Assembly (NCBI RefSeq): GCF_040687965.1
Contig: NZ_CP156084.1
Location: 3,410,501 to 3,474,500 of the forward strand
Direction: 5' to 3'
Length of the DNA: 64,000 nucleotides
Source: Methylocystis echinoides
GTDB lineage: Bacteria; Pseudomonadota; Alphaproteobacteria; Rhizobiales; Beijerinckiaceae
Shown: piece by piece, positions 17,271 to 25,883 of the stretch
How the letters are laid out: the number at the start of each line of letters is the position of its first letter
Position numbering within the stretch: position 1 is the stretch's first letter
Notes under the pieces: generated by a model
What the model was told of the DNA's origin: nothing
What the model saw: the letters and a program-made list of their open reading frames with translations, nothing else
Databases searched by the model: none
Made by a program: the position numbers and the translations under genes

Positions 17271-19709
17271 ATGATGTTCGCATTGCTGCCGCCCAAGCCC
17301 GTCAGACGGTCGCTCGTTAGCCTCTATGCGCTTTCCGCCGTGCTGGCTTTCGCCGATAGCGCCTGGGCTCAGCAATCTCTGCCGACCATCAACGTCGGCG
17401 GCGCCCGCCGGACGGCGACGTCGACGGGCCCGCGCGCGACCAGGCCCGTTCAGGCGGCGCCCTCCGTCGTGGCGGCGCCCCAGCCCGGCTCCGGCGCGGG
17501 GACCGGAACGGGCTCCTTCATTCCCGCGGGCGTCCAGGTCGGGCGCGGGCCGACGGACGTGCATGGCTATTTCGCGGGCGGCACGTCGACGGCGACAAAG
17601 ACGAACACCCCAATTCTCGACATTCCGCAGTCGATCACGATCCTCACCAAGCAGCAGCTCGAAGACCGCAACAGCCTGACGCTCAATCAGGCGCTGACCT
17701 ATGTGCCGGGCGTGACGGTCGCTCAGGGCGAGGGGCAGCGCGACCAGATCACCATTCGCGGCCAGCCGACGACCGCCGACTTCTACACGGACGGCGTGCG
17801 CGACGACGCCGAATATTACCGCGACCTCTACAACATACAGGCGGTCGAGGTGCTCAAGGGCCCGAGCGCCCTGATCTTCGGGCGCGGCGGCGGCGGCGGC
17901 GTCGTCAACCGCGTCACCAAGAAGGCCGACGGCGTGCTGCGGCGCGACGTGCAGATCAGCACCGGCAGCTTCGGCCGCAAGCGCGTCACCTTCGACGTCG
18001 GGCAGGCGATCAACGATCAACTCGCTTTCCGCCTCAATGGCCTCTTCGAACAGTCGTACAGCTACCGCGACTTTTTCAACATGCGGCGGTGGGGCGTCAA
18101 TCCGACCTTCACCTGGAGGCCTCTCGACAAGACGTTTATCACGCTCAGCTACGAGCATTATTTCGATTACCGCACGGTGGACCGCGGCATTCCCTCCGCG
18201 AACTTCAACCTGGCCCCGTTCGCCGTCAGGGCGCAGAGCCAAGGCCTGGGCTATCTTTTCCCCGGCTATCCGGCGCCGACATGGCGCTCGACATTCTTCG
18301 GCAACCCGACCGTCAATTACGCGAAGACCGACGTCGATCGCGCCGCGCTGATGATCGACCACACGACGGACTTCGGCCTGAACATCAAGAACCAGACCGT
18401 TTTCGCCAATTACGCCAAGTTCTATCAGAACACTTTCGCCAATAGCGGCGTCATCCTGAACGCCGCCTGCGCCGGGGCGCTGCCGCCTTGCGTGCAGCTC
18501 TCAGGCTATAACAACGAGACCCCCCGCCAGAACATCTTCAATCAGACTGATCTGACCTACACGCTCGTCATGGCGCCGGAGGTCAAGCATGTCCTGCTCG
18601 CGGGCATGGAGTTCGGCAATCAAAAGTCGGACACCAACCGCAACAATGCGCGCTGGCTCAACCCCTTCAATGGGTCGGCGAACATTAACACCTCGTTTGG
18701 CGCGCCGACCGTATTCTTCCCCGTCGTGTTCAACAACGCCAACGGGACGGGCGCGTTCCGCCGCCATACCGATCTCGATCTGGCGGCGGGCTATGTGCAG
18801 GATCAGATCACGCTCACGAAATATATCGACATTATCGCGGGCGTGCGCTTCGACAATTTCAATCTGAAATTCGTCAATAACTTCGCCGGGACAAATCCGA
18901 CCTTCGACAATTACCGCGGTCAAACGATCTACAGCAACACGAGCCGCTGGTCGCCGCGCGTCGGTCTCGTGTTCCATCCCTTCGAGCAGCTCTCGCTCTA
19001 CGGCTCCTATTCGCGTTCCTTCCTGCCGGCGGCGGGAGATCAGTTCAACACGCTGTCGGTGTCGTCCGCCACGCTGCAACCGCAAGGCTTCGAGAACGCC
19101 GAAGCGGGCTTCAAGGCGGAGATCACGCCGACGCTCCTCTTCACGGGCGCCCTGTATAATCTCAACCGCACCAATCAGCCGATCGCCGTCAACGCCTTCT
19201 ACAATGTGCTGACCAATACGCGCACGGTCGGCGGCGAAGTGAGCCTCGTCGGTTATCTCACCAAGGAATGGGAAGTCTCGCTCGGCTACGGCAATCAGCA
19301 CGCTTATGTGACGAGCTCCGACCGCAACATCGCGCTCGCGGGGACTGGCAGCGGCGTCTTTTTCACCGAGCGCGGCAAGGTCGTGCCTTCGGTGCCGCAG
19401 AACACCTTCTCGTTTTGGAACAAATACGACGTCTCGTCGCTCATCGGCCTTGCGCCGGGCGTTCTGGGACTGGGCAGCGGCGTGATTTACAACAGCAAAT
19501 TCTTCGCGGCGCTCGACAATGCGGTTATCATTCCCGGCTACGCCCGCTGGGACGGCGCCGTCTATGTCAGACTCACGGACAACATTTATGGGCAGGTCAA
19601 TGTGGAGAATATTCTCGGGGCCTATTATTACGCCTCGGCGCACAACAACAACAACATCATGCCCGGCGCGCCGCGTTCCGCTTATGTGACGGTCAACGCG
19701 AAGTTCTGA
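17271..19709 (+). CDS. TonB-dependent siderophore receptor
   Basis: 812 residues from ATG 17271, which has GAGGAG upstream and begins a signal peptide; the frame extends to 17121 without support. After a low-complexity Ala/Pro/Gly linker come the plug (DIPQSITILTKQQLED, then VEVLKGPSALIFGRGGGGGVVNRVTK) and a 22-strand-type barrel ending in the aromatic residue Phe (VTVNAKF). The segment with VDRGIP resembles catecholate receptors of the Fiu group. It lies in the outer membrane and imports ferric siderophore with TonB-ExbBD energy. A DUF4405 gene follows. No FecI/FecR pair is present. Confidence 0.93.
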   Translation: MMFALLPPKPVRRSLVSLYALSAVLAFADSAWAQQSLPTINVGGARRTATSTGPRATRPVQAAPSVVAAPQPGSGAGTGTGSFIPAGVQVGRGPTDVHGYFAGGTSTATKTNTPILDIPQSITILTKQQLEDRNSLTLNQALTYVPGVTVAQGEGQRDQITIRGQPTTADFYTDGVRDDAEYYRDLYNIQAVEVLKGPSALIFGRGGGGGVVNRVTKKADGVLRRDVQISTGSFGRKRVTFDVGQAINDQLAFRLNGLFEQSYSYRDFFNMRRWGVNPTFTWRPLDKTFITLSYEHYFDYRTVDRGIPSANFNLAPFAVRAQSQGLGYLFPGYPAPTWRSTFFGNPTVNYAKTDVDRAALMIDHTTDFGLNIKNQTVFANYAKFYQNTFANSGVILNAACAGALPPCVQLSGYNNETPRQNIFNQTDLTYTLVMAPEVKHVLLAGMEFGNQKSDTNRNNARWLNPFNGSANINTSFGAPTVFFPVVFNNANGTGAFRRHTDLDLAAGYVQDQITLTKYIDIIAGVRFDNFNLKFVNNFAGTNPTFDNYRGQTIYSNTSRWSPRVGLVFHPFEQLSLYGSYSRSFLPAAGDQFNTLSVSSATLQPQGFENAEAGFKAEITPTLLFTGALYNLNRTNQPIAVNAFYNVLTNTRTVGGEVSLVGYLTKEWEVSLGYGNQHAYVTSSDRNIALAGTGSGVFFTERGKVVPSVPQNTFSFWNKYDVSSLIGLAPGVLGLGSGVIYNSKFFAALDNAVIIPGYARWDGAVYVRLTDNIYGQVNVENILGAYYYASAHNNNNIMPGAPRSAYVTVNAKF

Positions 19710-19762
19710 TGCGGGAGAGGAGCGCTTAATCGCCTTCCTCTCCGGCGATAGAGGAAAGCCTG

Positions 19763-20260
19763 ATGCAAATCTCCCGGGAATGGGCGACGCCCCTCACCAT
19801 CGGCGCCTTCAGCCTGATGAGCGTGACCGGCCTCTTGATGTTCTTCCATGCCGAGATGGGCCTGAATAAGCTGGCGCATGAGTGGGTTGGGCTGGTGATG
19901 GTCGGCGGCGTCGCCGCGCACGCCATCGCCAATTGGGCCGCTTTCAAGCGGTATTTTCTGTCGGGCGCATTCAGCCGCGGCGTCATCGCTTTCAGCCTGA
20001 TCGTTTTGGCCGGCTCGTTTTTCTCCTGGACCGGCGAGAAGCGCCTCCCGCCGCCGGTACTGGCGATGCGGGCGATCGTCAGCGCGCCTCTCGCCAAGGT
20101 TGCGCCGCTGTCGGGACGTTCGACCGAGCAAGCCATCGCCGATCTCGCCAAAGCCGGCGTCGTTGTGGCGAGCGGCGGCGTCAGCCTCGAAAACGCGATC
20201 GGCCACAATCGCGAGTTGCAGGCAAAGGCGATCGCGGTCTTGTTCGGAAAAAGCAACTAA
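19763..20260 (+). CDS. DUF4405-domain membrane protein
   Basis: 165 residues. Three hydrophobic segments lie at about 10-28, 37-55 and 67-85, with His29, His37 and His51 at or near helix ends, a cytochrome b561-like arrangement that could ligate heme. The remainder is a periplasm- or cytosol-exposed domain. Such genes are repeatedly found directly after TonB receptors, so a role in iron reduction or receptor function is a reasonable inference. It starts 53 bases after the receptor on the same strand. Confidence 0.72.
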   Translation: MQISREWATPLTIGAFSLMSVTGLLMFFHAEMGLNKLAHEWVGLVMVGGVAAHAIANWAAFKRYFLSGAFSRGVIAFSLIVLAGSFFSWTGEKRLPPPVLAMRAIVSAPLAKVAPLSGRSTEQAIADLAKAGVVVASGGVSLENAIGHNRELQAKAIAVLFGKSN

Positions 20261-20394
20261 GCGCCCGACCGGGCGGTGGCGCTGCGCGCGGCTAACCCTC
20301 GGCCGGACGAGCAAGATATTGCGGGTGTGCAAAGCCCCAAAAGCAACCAAAAGTTAAGGACCCGCCACGAAACTCCCCGGCGGAGGCTCGAGCT

Positions 20395-20601
20395 ATGCTG
20401 AAACGCGGGGCGTTCTTCTTGATCCTTGTCGGGCTGATTTCGTTCCACGCGGGGCTGGCTGTCGACAATAAATCCTTCCTGTTCAGCGATCGGAGATCGG
20501 AGGACGGCTGGAGCCATTCTTGTCGCTACTATCGGCCGTTCAGCACCGTCAGGGTGACGCGTCCAATCCAGGTGCCTTGCGCGAGATACGATAATGTTTA
20601 G
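20395..20601 (+). CDS. Small hypothetical protein with signal or anchor sequence
   Basis: 68 residues. The ATG at 20395 follows GGAGG with an eight-base gap, a good ribosome-binding site that sets it apart from chance frames. Residues 5-22 are hydrophobic and act as a signal peptide or membrane anchor. The mature part is short, basic and contains two cysteines. No family is recognised. Confidence 0.5.
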   Translation: MLKRGAFFLILVGLISFHAGLAVDNKSFLFSDRRSEDGWSHSCRYYRPFSTVRVTRPIQVPCARYDNV

Positions 20602-20808
20602 CGCCGTCGCGAGAGGAGATGAACGGGCGGTTCGCCCTCTTTGCCGTCGCTGAGCGCGAGCGTCCTCCTCCGCTTACGGCGGAGGGGGCGCGGCGCCGTT
20701 GCTCCCGCGGCCGGCCTTTTGCGGCGCCGCGGGATGGGCTATGCGTGTGCCGTCCAGCACACAGGCCCGACCGTGACGCGTAAACCCGACGAAGTTTCTT
20801 CCAATCTG

Positions 20809-22182
20809 ATGCAGCCGCTCGAGACGCTGCCGGTGTTCTATCCCCTCGCCGGCAAGCGGGTCGTGGTGATCGGAGACGGCGAGGGGGCGGCCTGGAAAGT
20901 CGATCTCGCGGCGGCCACGGGCGCGCAGGTCGACGTCTTTGCCTGCGATCCGTGCGAGAAGCTCCTCGAGATCGCCAATGGCAGGGACAATGTGCAGCTC
21001 CATGCGCGCGCCGCGGGGCCGGCGGACTTCGAGGGCGCGGCGCTCGCCTTTGGCGCGACCTTCGACGACGCCGAGGCCGACGCCGCCCGCCAGGCGGCGG
21101 ATGCGGCGGGGGTGGCGCTCAATCTTGCCGACCGGCCGGCGATGAGCGACTTCATCATGGGGGCGATCGTCAACCGCTCGCCGCTGGTGATCGGCGTCTC
21201 GACCGGCGGCGCCTCTCCGGTCTTCGCCCAGGCGGTGCGCGGACGCATCGAGTCGCTCGTGCCGGCGACCTTCGCCGCATGGGCCAAGGCGGCGCAGGAC
21301 TGGCGGCCGCAGGTCTTGTCCTCCGGCCTCGACTTTCTGGCGCGACGCGACTTCTGGCGCCGCTTCACGCGGCTGGCCTTCAACGACATTGAGCGGGCGC
21401 CGGCCGAGGCGGACCGCGACGCGCTGCTCGCCGAGGCGCGCGCGGCCGGCGACGATATGGCGCGCGGACGGGTGACGCTCGTCGGAGCAGGGCCGGGCGA
21501 TCCTGAATTGATGACGCTCAAGGGCATGCGGGCGCTCGCGGGCGCCGATGTGGTGCTCTTCGACGACCTCGTGCCCGCGAGCATCCTCGACTTCGCCCGC
21601 CGCGAAGCGACGCGCATCAACGTCGGCAAGCGCGGCTATGCGCCTTCGGTGCGCCAGGAGGAGATCACGGCGCTGCTCGTCGACCTTGCCCGGGCGGGCA
21701 AGAATGTCGTGCGGCTCAAGGGCGGCGATCCGCTGATTTTCGGCCGCGCCAACGAGGAAATCGCGGCGCTGCGCGGAGCCGGTTTTTCGATCGAGATCAT
21801 TCCCGGCGTCACCGCCGCCTGCGCGGGCGCGGCCGCGCTCGGGGCGTCGCTCACGAGCCGCGAGACGGCGCGGCGCGTGCAGTTCATCACCGCCCACACC
21901 AAGGACGGCGAGTTTCCAGAGGATTTCGATTGGGGCGCGCTCGCCGATCGCCGCGCCACAACGGCCGTCTATATGGGCAACCGCACGCTCCCCGCGCTCT
22001 CCCGCCGCCTCCTGGAGGAGGGCATGGCCCATGACACGCCAGCCTTCCTGGTCGAGCGCGCCTCGACGCCGGACGAGCGGATCATCCGCGGAACGATCGC
22101 GGACCTCCCCGGCAAGGTCGCGCACGAAAATCTCGTCGGGCCCGTGATGGTTCTGATCGGCTGGGCGCTGATCGAGAACTGA
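20809..22182 (+). CDS. cysG: Siroheme synthase CysG
   Basis: 457 residues from ATG 20809, equal to the E. coli length; a GTG at 20773 is an alternative and neither has a clear ribosome-binding site. The N-terminal half is the NAD-dependent precorrin-2 dehydrogenase/ferrochelatase (FYPLAGKRVVVIGDG, with a slightly atypical nucleotide loop). The C-terminal half is the SAM uroporphyrinogen-III methyltransferase (VTLVGAGPGDPELMTLKG near 225, then RLKGGDPLIFGR). It makes siroheme for sulfite and nitrite reductases. It converges with hemD, whose product is its substrate. Confidence 0.95.
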   Translation: MQPLETLPVFYPLAGKRVVVIGDGEGAAWKVDLAAATGAQVDVFACDPCEKLLEIANGRDNVQLHARAAGPADFEGAALAFGATFDDAEADAARQAADAAGVALNLADRPAMSDFIMGAIVNRSPLVIGVSTGGASPVFAQAVRGRIESLVPATFAAWAKAAQDWRPQVLSSGLDFLARRDFWRRFTRLAFNDIERAPAEADRDALLAEARAAGDDMARGRVTLVGAGPGDPELMTLKGMRALAGADVVLFDDLVPASILDFARREATRINVGKRGYAPSVRQEEITALLVDLARAGKNVVRLKGGDPLIFGRANEEIAALRGAGFSIEIIPGVTAACAGAAALGASLTSRETARRVQFITAHTKDGEFPEDFDWGALADRRATTAVYMGNRTLPALSRRLLEEGMAHDTPAFLVERASTPDERIIRGTIADLPGKVAHENLVGPVMVLIGWALIEN

Positions 22183-22191
22183 GCCTGCCCC

Positions 22192-22225
22192 CGCTCGTTA
22201 TAACAAATGTTCGTTTGAACGAGCG
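22192..22225. terminator. Hairpin after cysG
   Basis: CGCTCGTT and AACGAGCG form perfect 8-bp arms around an 18-base loop, which itself contains the smaller GTTC/GAAC pair. No T-run follows. It lies 10 bases after the cysG stop. Confidence 0.5.
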
Positions 22226-22232
22226 TTAGAAC
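22213..22232. repeat. Palindromic intergenic motif, copy A
   Basis: GTTTGAACGAGCGTTAGAAC has the dyad form GTTNNAACG-NN-CGTTNNAAC and matches 17 of 20 bases of a site at 44865-44884. CGTTATAAC stands shortly before both copies. It looks like a TetR-type operator, though here it lies between converging genes. Confidence 0.5.
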
Positions 22233-22349
22233 GACAGCCAGCGGACGTCGCACACTGACGGGTTCGTCTGAACCAGAACGGGAGTCGCGGGGTTGCCGAC
22301 GCCGTCGGGCGTGGGGCGCGCCGAGGCGACGTTCGCCTCATTTCCAGCC

Positions 22350-22403
22350 GCTCTCCAACGTCGCACGGCGACTCCCGCTCTCCAATGTCGCACGGCGACT
22401 CTT
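22350..22403. repeat. 27-bp tandem repeat, two copies
   Basis: Two adjacent 27-base units (22350-22376 and 22377-22403) share the core TCGCACGGCGACTC and differ at three positions. They lie between cysG and hemD. No third copy was seen, so this is not a CRISPR array. Confidence 0.75.
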
Positions 22404-22461
22404 GGCATGGATAATTACGCTCCGAGTAAGAACGCTCTTATACGCAATGCGTAACGCTTAT

Positions 22462-23184
22462 TTACGTGATGCGTAAACCAGGCAGCGCGCCTTTCGCCGC
22501 CTCGAGCAGCCCGGCCTCGTCTGGCTTTGTAGCGACCACCGGATCGAGGCCTGCGTCGCGCAGCGGCGTTGCGACATCGTTCGACAGGGCTGCATGGGCC
22601 ATCCGGTTGAGGCCCGGCGTCAGCCCTGCCGCTGCGACGAGATCAAGGAAAATCTCGGCGCTGCGTCGTGAGTAGTGAAGCGCCAGATCGATCGTTCCGG
22701 CCTCAATCGCGTCGCGGGCGTCGTCCGAAAGGCGCGCGGCGGCGCGGGCTTCATAGACATTTACGGGGGTAATCGTGTGACCGCCGGCGCGCAACCCCGC
22801 TTCCAGCGCAGGCTGGCGGTCACGGCCCGCGAGATAGAGGAAATGCGCCGGATGCGTATAACGTTTTACGAGCAGCGGCAGAACCGCCGCCGCGTTTCCG
22901 TCGACGATGTCCAGCCGCCAGCCCCGCGCCCGCGCCGCATCGGCCGTTTTCGCGCCGACGACATGCAGCGGCAATGACTTGAAAGGTTCCGCTGCAGGGC
23001 CTGCGCATTCGATCCCCTTGGCGCTCGACGCCAGCACGGCGTCATAGGCTCCGGCCGGAATCGGTGCGCCGGTCGCGACGATCTCCAGCACCGGAGAGAG
23101 CAGGGGCGTGTAGCCCATCTCCCGCAATTTCGCGGCCGTGCGCGCGGCGTCCTCCCGCGCGCGCAGCACGAGCGCGCAGGTCAC
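22462..23184 (-). CDS. hemD: Uroporphyrinogen-III synthase HemD
   Basis: 240 residues starting at a GTG that overlaps the hemC stop (GTGA), so translation is coupled. HemD closes hydroxymethylbilane with ring-D inversion to uroporphyrinogen III. The family is poorly conserved, but LVLRAREDAARTAAKLREMGY at the start, the GAKTADAARARGW segment and LHYSRRSAEIF near 165 are typical. It works directly after HemC, and its product feeds both heme and the siroheme made by CysG. Confidence 0.92.
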   Translation of the reverse strand: MTCALVLRAREDAARTAAKLREMGYTPLLSPVLEIVATGAPIPAGAYDAVLASSAKGIECAGPAAEPFKSLPLHVVGAKTADAARARGWRLDIVDGNAAAVLPLLVKRYTHPAHFLYLAGRDRQPALEAGLRAGGHTITPVNVYEARAAARLSDDARDAIEAGTIDLALHYSRRSAEIFLDLVAAAGLTPGLNRMAHAALSNDVATPLRDAGLDPVVATKPDEAGLLEAAKGALPGLRIT

Positions 23185-24107
23185 ATGAGCCCCGCGAGGC
23201 CATGGGGCAGCTTCAGAACGATTTCATTGCCGGCGTCGGCGCCAAGCATCGCCGCGTCGATCGCGCGGCCCTTGCGGCGCGTCGTCCAGACCTCGCTGCC
23301 GTCGGATTTCAAAACCTCGCCGTAGAACGAGAGTTCGCCATTCTCGACAGTCGCATGGCCAGCGATCGGCGTGCGACAGGAGCCGTCGAGGGCGGCGAGA
23401 AAGGCGCGCTCCGCCGCGAGCGCCAGCGCCGTCGCCTCGTCGAGAATGGGCGCCAAGGCGGCGCGCGTCTTGGGGTCCTTGGCGCGCGCCGTAATCCCGA
23501 TTGCGCCTTGTCCGACGGCAGGCGGGAAATCCTGCAGCGGCAGCAGCGCCGTCGCGCGGTCGGCGAGGCCCAGCCGCTTCAACCCGGCGAGCGCCAGCAG
23601 GGTCGCGTCCACCTCGCCGCTTTCAACCTTGGCGAGGCGCGTATGGACATTGCCGCGCAGCAGAGTCGTTTGCAGGTCCGGCCGGCGGCGTTTGACTTGC
23701 GCCGCGCGACGCAGCGAGGCGGTGCCGACGACCGCGCCCGGCGGCAGGGCGTCGATGGTCGCGCCATTGCGGCCGATCCAGGCGTCGCGCACATCCTCGC
23801 GCGGCAGATAGCCGGCGATGACGATCTCGGACGGAAGATGCGTCGGGAGGTCCTTGGAGGAATGCACCGCGAGGTCGATCGTCCCAGCGATCAGCGCGAC
23901 GTCCAGTTCCTTGGTGAAGAGGCCCTTGCCGCCGGATTCGGAGAGGGGGCGATCCTGAATCATGTCGCCGGTCGTCTTGATGATCTCGATGGCGATATGA
24001 TCCTCCGCGACGCCATGCGCCTTGGCGAGCAGCGCGCGAACCATATGGGTCTGGGCGAGCGCCAGCGGGCTGCCGCGCGTGCCGATGCGAAGGCTCTCGA
24101 TCGTCAT
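23181..24107 (-). CDS. hemC: Hydroxymethylbilane synthase HemC
   Basis: 308 residues from ATG 24107; the open frame runs on far upstream without meaning. It joins four porphobilinogens using a dipyrromethane cofactor on Cys244 (GSCRTPIAG). Also seen: LRIGTRGSPLALAQ (6-19), VHSSKDLPT with the catalytic Asp86, GTASLRRAAQ and RGNVHTRL. Normal length. First gene of hemC-hemD. The divergent MFS gene shares its 126-base promoter region. Confidence 0.97.
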   Translation of the reverse strand: MTIESLRIGTRGSPLALAQTHMVRALLAKAHGVAEDHIAIEIIKTTGDMIQDRPLSESGGKGLFTKELDVALIAGTIDLAVHSSKDLPTHLPSEIVIAGYLPREDVRDAWIGRNGATIDALPPGAVVGTASLRRAAQVKRRRPDLQTTLLRGNVHTRLAKVESGEVDATLLALAGLKRLGLADRATALLPLQDFPPAVGQGAIGITARAKDPKTRAALAPILDEATALALAAERAFLAALDGSCRTPIAGHATVENGELSFYGEVLKSDGSEVWTTRRKGRAIDAAMLGADAGNEIVLKLPHGLAGLM

Positions 24108-24233
24108 CAAACCTTTCCAGCCTGGGAGGACGGGGGGACTATAAGGGTCGAGCGGGGAAGGGCAAGGCGCCTTCGCTTTCAAGCTTGCGAGGAGGGGGCG
24201 GCCGTTGTTTAGCTCCACCTTTGGAGACCCCTC

Positions 24234-25427
24234 TTGCACGGACCCCTCTCGCCCTATCGCTGGGTCGTTCTCGCCCTCGCCACGTCGGCGCAGGTCGGCG
24301 GCTGCTTCCTGGTGCAGGGGCTCGGCGCGCTCGGTCCGGCGCTGCAGGCGGCGTTCGGCCTCGACGCCGCCGAGGTCGGCCTCGCCATGTCCGCCGCCCA
24401 GACGACCCCCATCGTCGGCTTCATCGTCGCGGGCATGCTGCTCGACCATTTCAGCGAGCGGCTCATCGTCGGGTTGGGGGCGACCATGGTCGCCGCCGCG
24501 CTGGCCGTGGCGGGGCGCGGGGAGACCTATGCGGACATCCTGTTCTGGCTCTTTGTCGCCAGCATCGGCTACTGCACGGTGCAGCCCGGCGGCGGAAAAG
24601 TCGTCGCCGCCTGGTTTCCGGCCGACGCCCGCGGCTTCGCCTTGGGCGTCAGGCAGGCCGGCCTGCCGCTGGGGGCGGCGCTCGGCGCTTTGCTCCTGCC
24701 CGTCGCGGCCGAACGCCACGGCTGGCGCGCGGCCTTCGATCTCGGCGCCCTCGCCGCGCTCGGAAGCGGGCTTCTCTTCGCCTTTCTCTACCGCTCGCCG
24801 CCCGAGCCCCTGCCCGAACGCCATCGAAAGACGGAGCTTTGGCGGTCGCGGCTTCAGGAACTGGCGCCGCGCCTGCCGCCCATCGCGCTCCCCGGCGTGA
24901 CGCTCGTCAGCGTGCAGTTCTGCATCACGGTCTATCTGCCGCTCGATCTGCGCGACCGCTTCGACATTCCGGTCGAGGCCGGCGTAAGGCTTCTGTTCCT
25001 GGCGCAATTCTTCGGCGCCCTCGGCCGTGTCGCGCTCGCGGCGTGGAGCGACCGCAGCCGGCGGGGGCGCGAGTTCACGCTCGTCATGAGCATGGCCGCG
25101 ATTCTGGTCGGGCTGGCGGCGCTGATCGCGGCGCCCGGCGCGCCGCTCTGGGCGGTGGCGCTGATCGCCGCCTGGCTCGGCTTTTTCGGCTATGGCTGGT
25201 TCGGCCCGTGGATCGCGCTCGTCGCCGAAGCCGCGCCGCGCGGGGCGGTTGGCCTGATGATCGGCGTCGCTTTGGCGATCAACCAGATTGTCGTCGTGTT
25301 GACGCCGCCGGCCTTCGGCGCGCTGCGGGACGCGACGGGAACCTATGTCTTCGGCTGGTGGCTGGTCGCGATCGCGGCCGTCGCCGCTTTTCTGTGGATC
25401 AGTCGGCGCTTGGCAGCCGGCGCATGA
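24234..25427 (+). CDS. MFS transporter
   Basis: 397 residues starting at a TTG at 24234 with GGAG in front; the N-terminal region already forms the first helix, so a later start would cut it. Twelve hydrophobic segments can be traced in two halves separated by a charged loop around 185-205. Loop 2-3 carries GMLLDHFSERLIVG, a relaxed MFS signature, and the second half repeats it as WSDRSRRGREF. Substrate unknown. It lies in the inner membrane and faces hemC. Confidence 0.85.
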   Translation: MHGPLSPYRWVVLALATSAQVGGCFLVQGLGALGPALQAAFGLDAAEVGLAMSAAQTTPIVGFIVAGMLLDHFSERLIVGLGATMVAAALAVAGRGETYADILFWLFVASIGYCTVQPGGGKVVAAWFPADARGFALGVRQAGLPLGAALGALLLPVAAERHGWRAAFDLGALAALGSGLLFAFLYRSPPEPLPERHRKTELWRSRLQELAPRLPPIALPGVTLVSVQFCITVYLPLDLRDRFDIPVEAGVRLLFLAQFFGALGRVALAAWSDRSRRGREFTLVMSMAAILVGLAALIAAPGAPLWAVALIAAWLGFFGYGWFGPWIALVAEAAPRGAVGLMIGVALAINQIVVVLTPPAFGALRDATGTYVFGWWLVAIAAVAAFLWISRRLAAGA

Positions 25428-25647
25428 CGAATTCGATTCGGCCGTCGTCGAGCTCCCGCCAGAATTCGATTTCGGTCATATAGGCGGCTTTCGGATAGCG
25501 GTCGAACCATTCGCGTGCTTTGGCGCGGGCGTCCGTGCGGGGCAGGGTGAAGGTCTCGCGCCGCCAGCCGTCGCCCTTGTCGCTTCCGGCCCGGCTTTTC
25601 TTGCTGAGCCGTCGCGCAATGTCCCTCGGCGACCTGGACATGCTCAT
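25399..25647 (-). CDS. Hypothetical protein
   Basis: 82 residues. The ATG at 25647 is preferred over 25713 because AAGGAAAA lies before it. The protein is very basic at the N-terminus (MSMSRSPRDIARRLSKKSRAG) and ends with an aromatic and acidic stretch, EIEFWRELDDGRIEFVMRRL. No family recognised. Its 3' end overlaps the converging MFS gene by 29 bases. Confidence 0.5.
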   Translation of the reverse strand: MSMSRSPRDIARRLSKKSRAGSDKGDGWRRETFTLPRTDARAKAREWFDRYPKAAYMTEIEFWRELDDGRIEFVMRRLPSAD

Positions 25648-25883
25648 GACGTTTTCCTTCGAGTTCCTGCAAAACATAACGCGCCGCCCAGCGGAAGGGG
25701 AGTCGAATCGCATGAGCCTGGTCCCTGCTCCCGAGGCTTAATCCGGCGACTGTTTCAAGGAGATGAAGACGCGCCCGCCCGGCCGCCAATGCCGCCAGGC
25801 TCGAGGCAGGCGCCGGCTTTTTGCGCGGCAATGGCGAAGGCCGCGACTTTCCCGCTTCGCAAAAGCGCGCTATCTCGGGCCGC

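Noticed and set aside
22350-22403. Possible CRISPR array
   Set aside because: Only two adjacent units without spacers and no cas genes.
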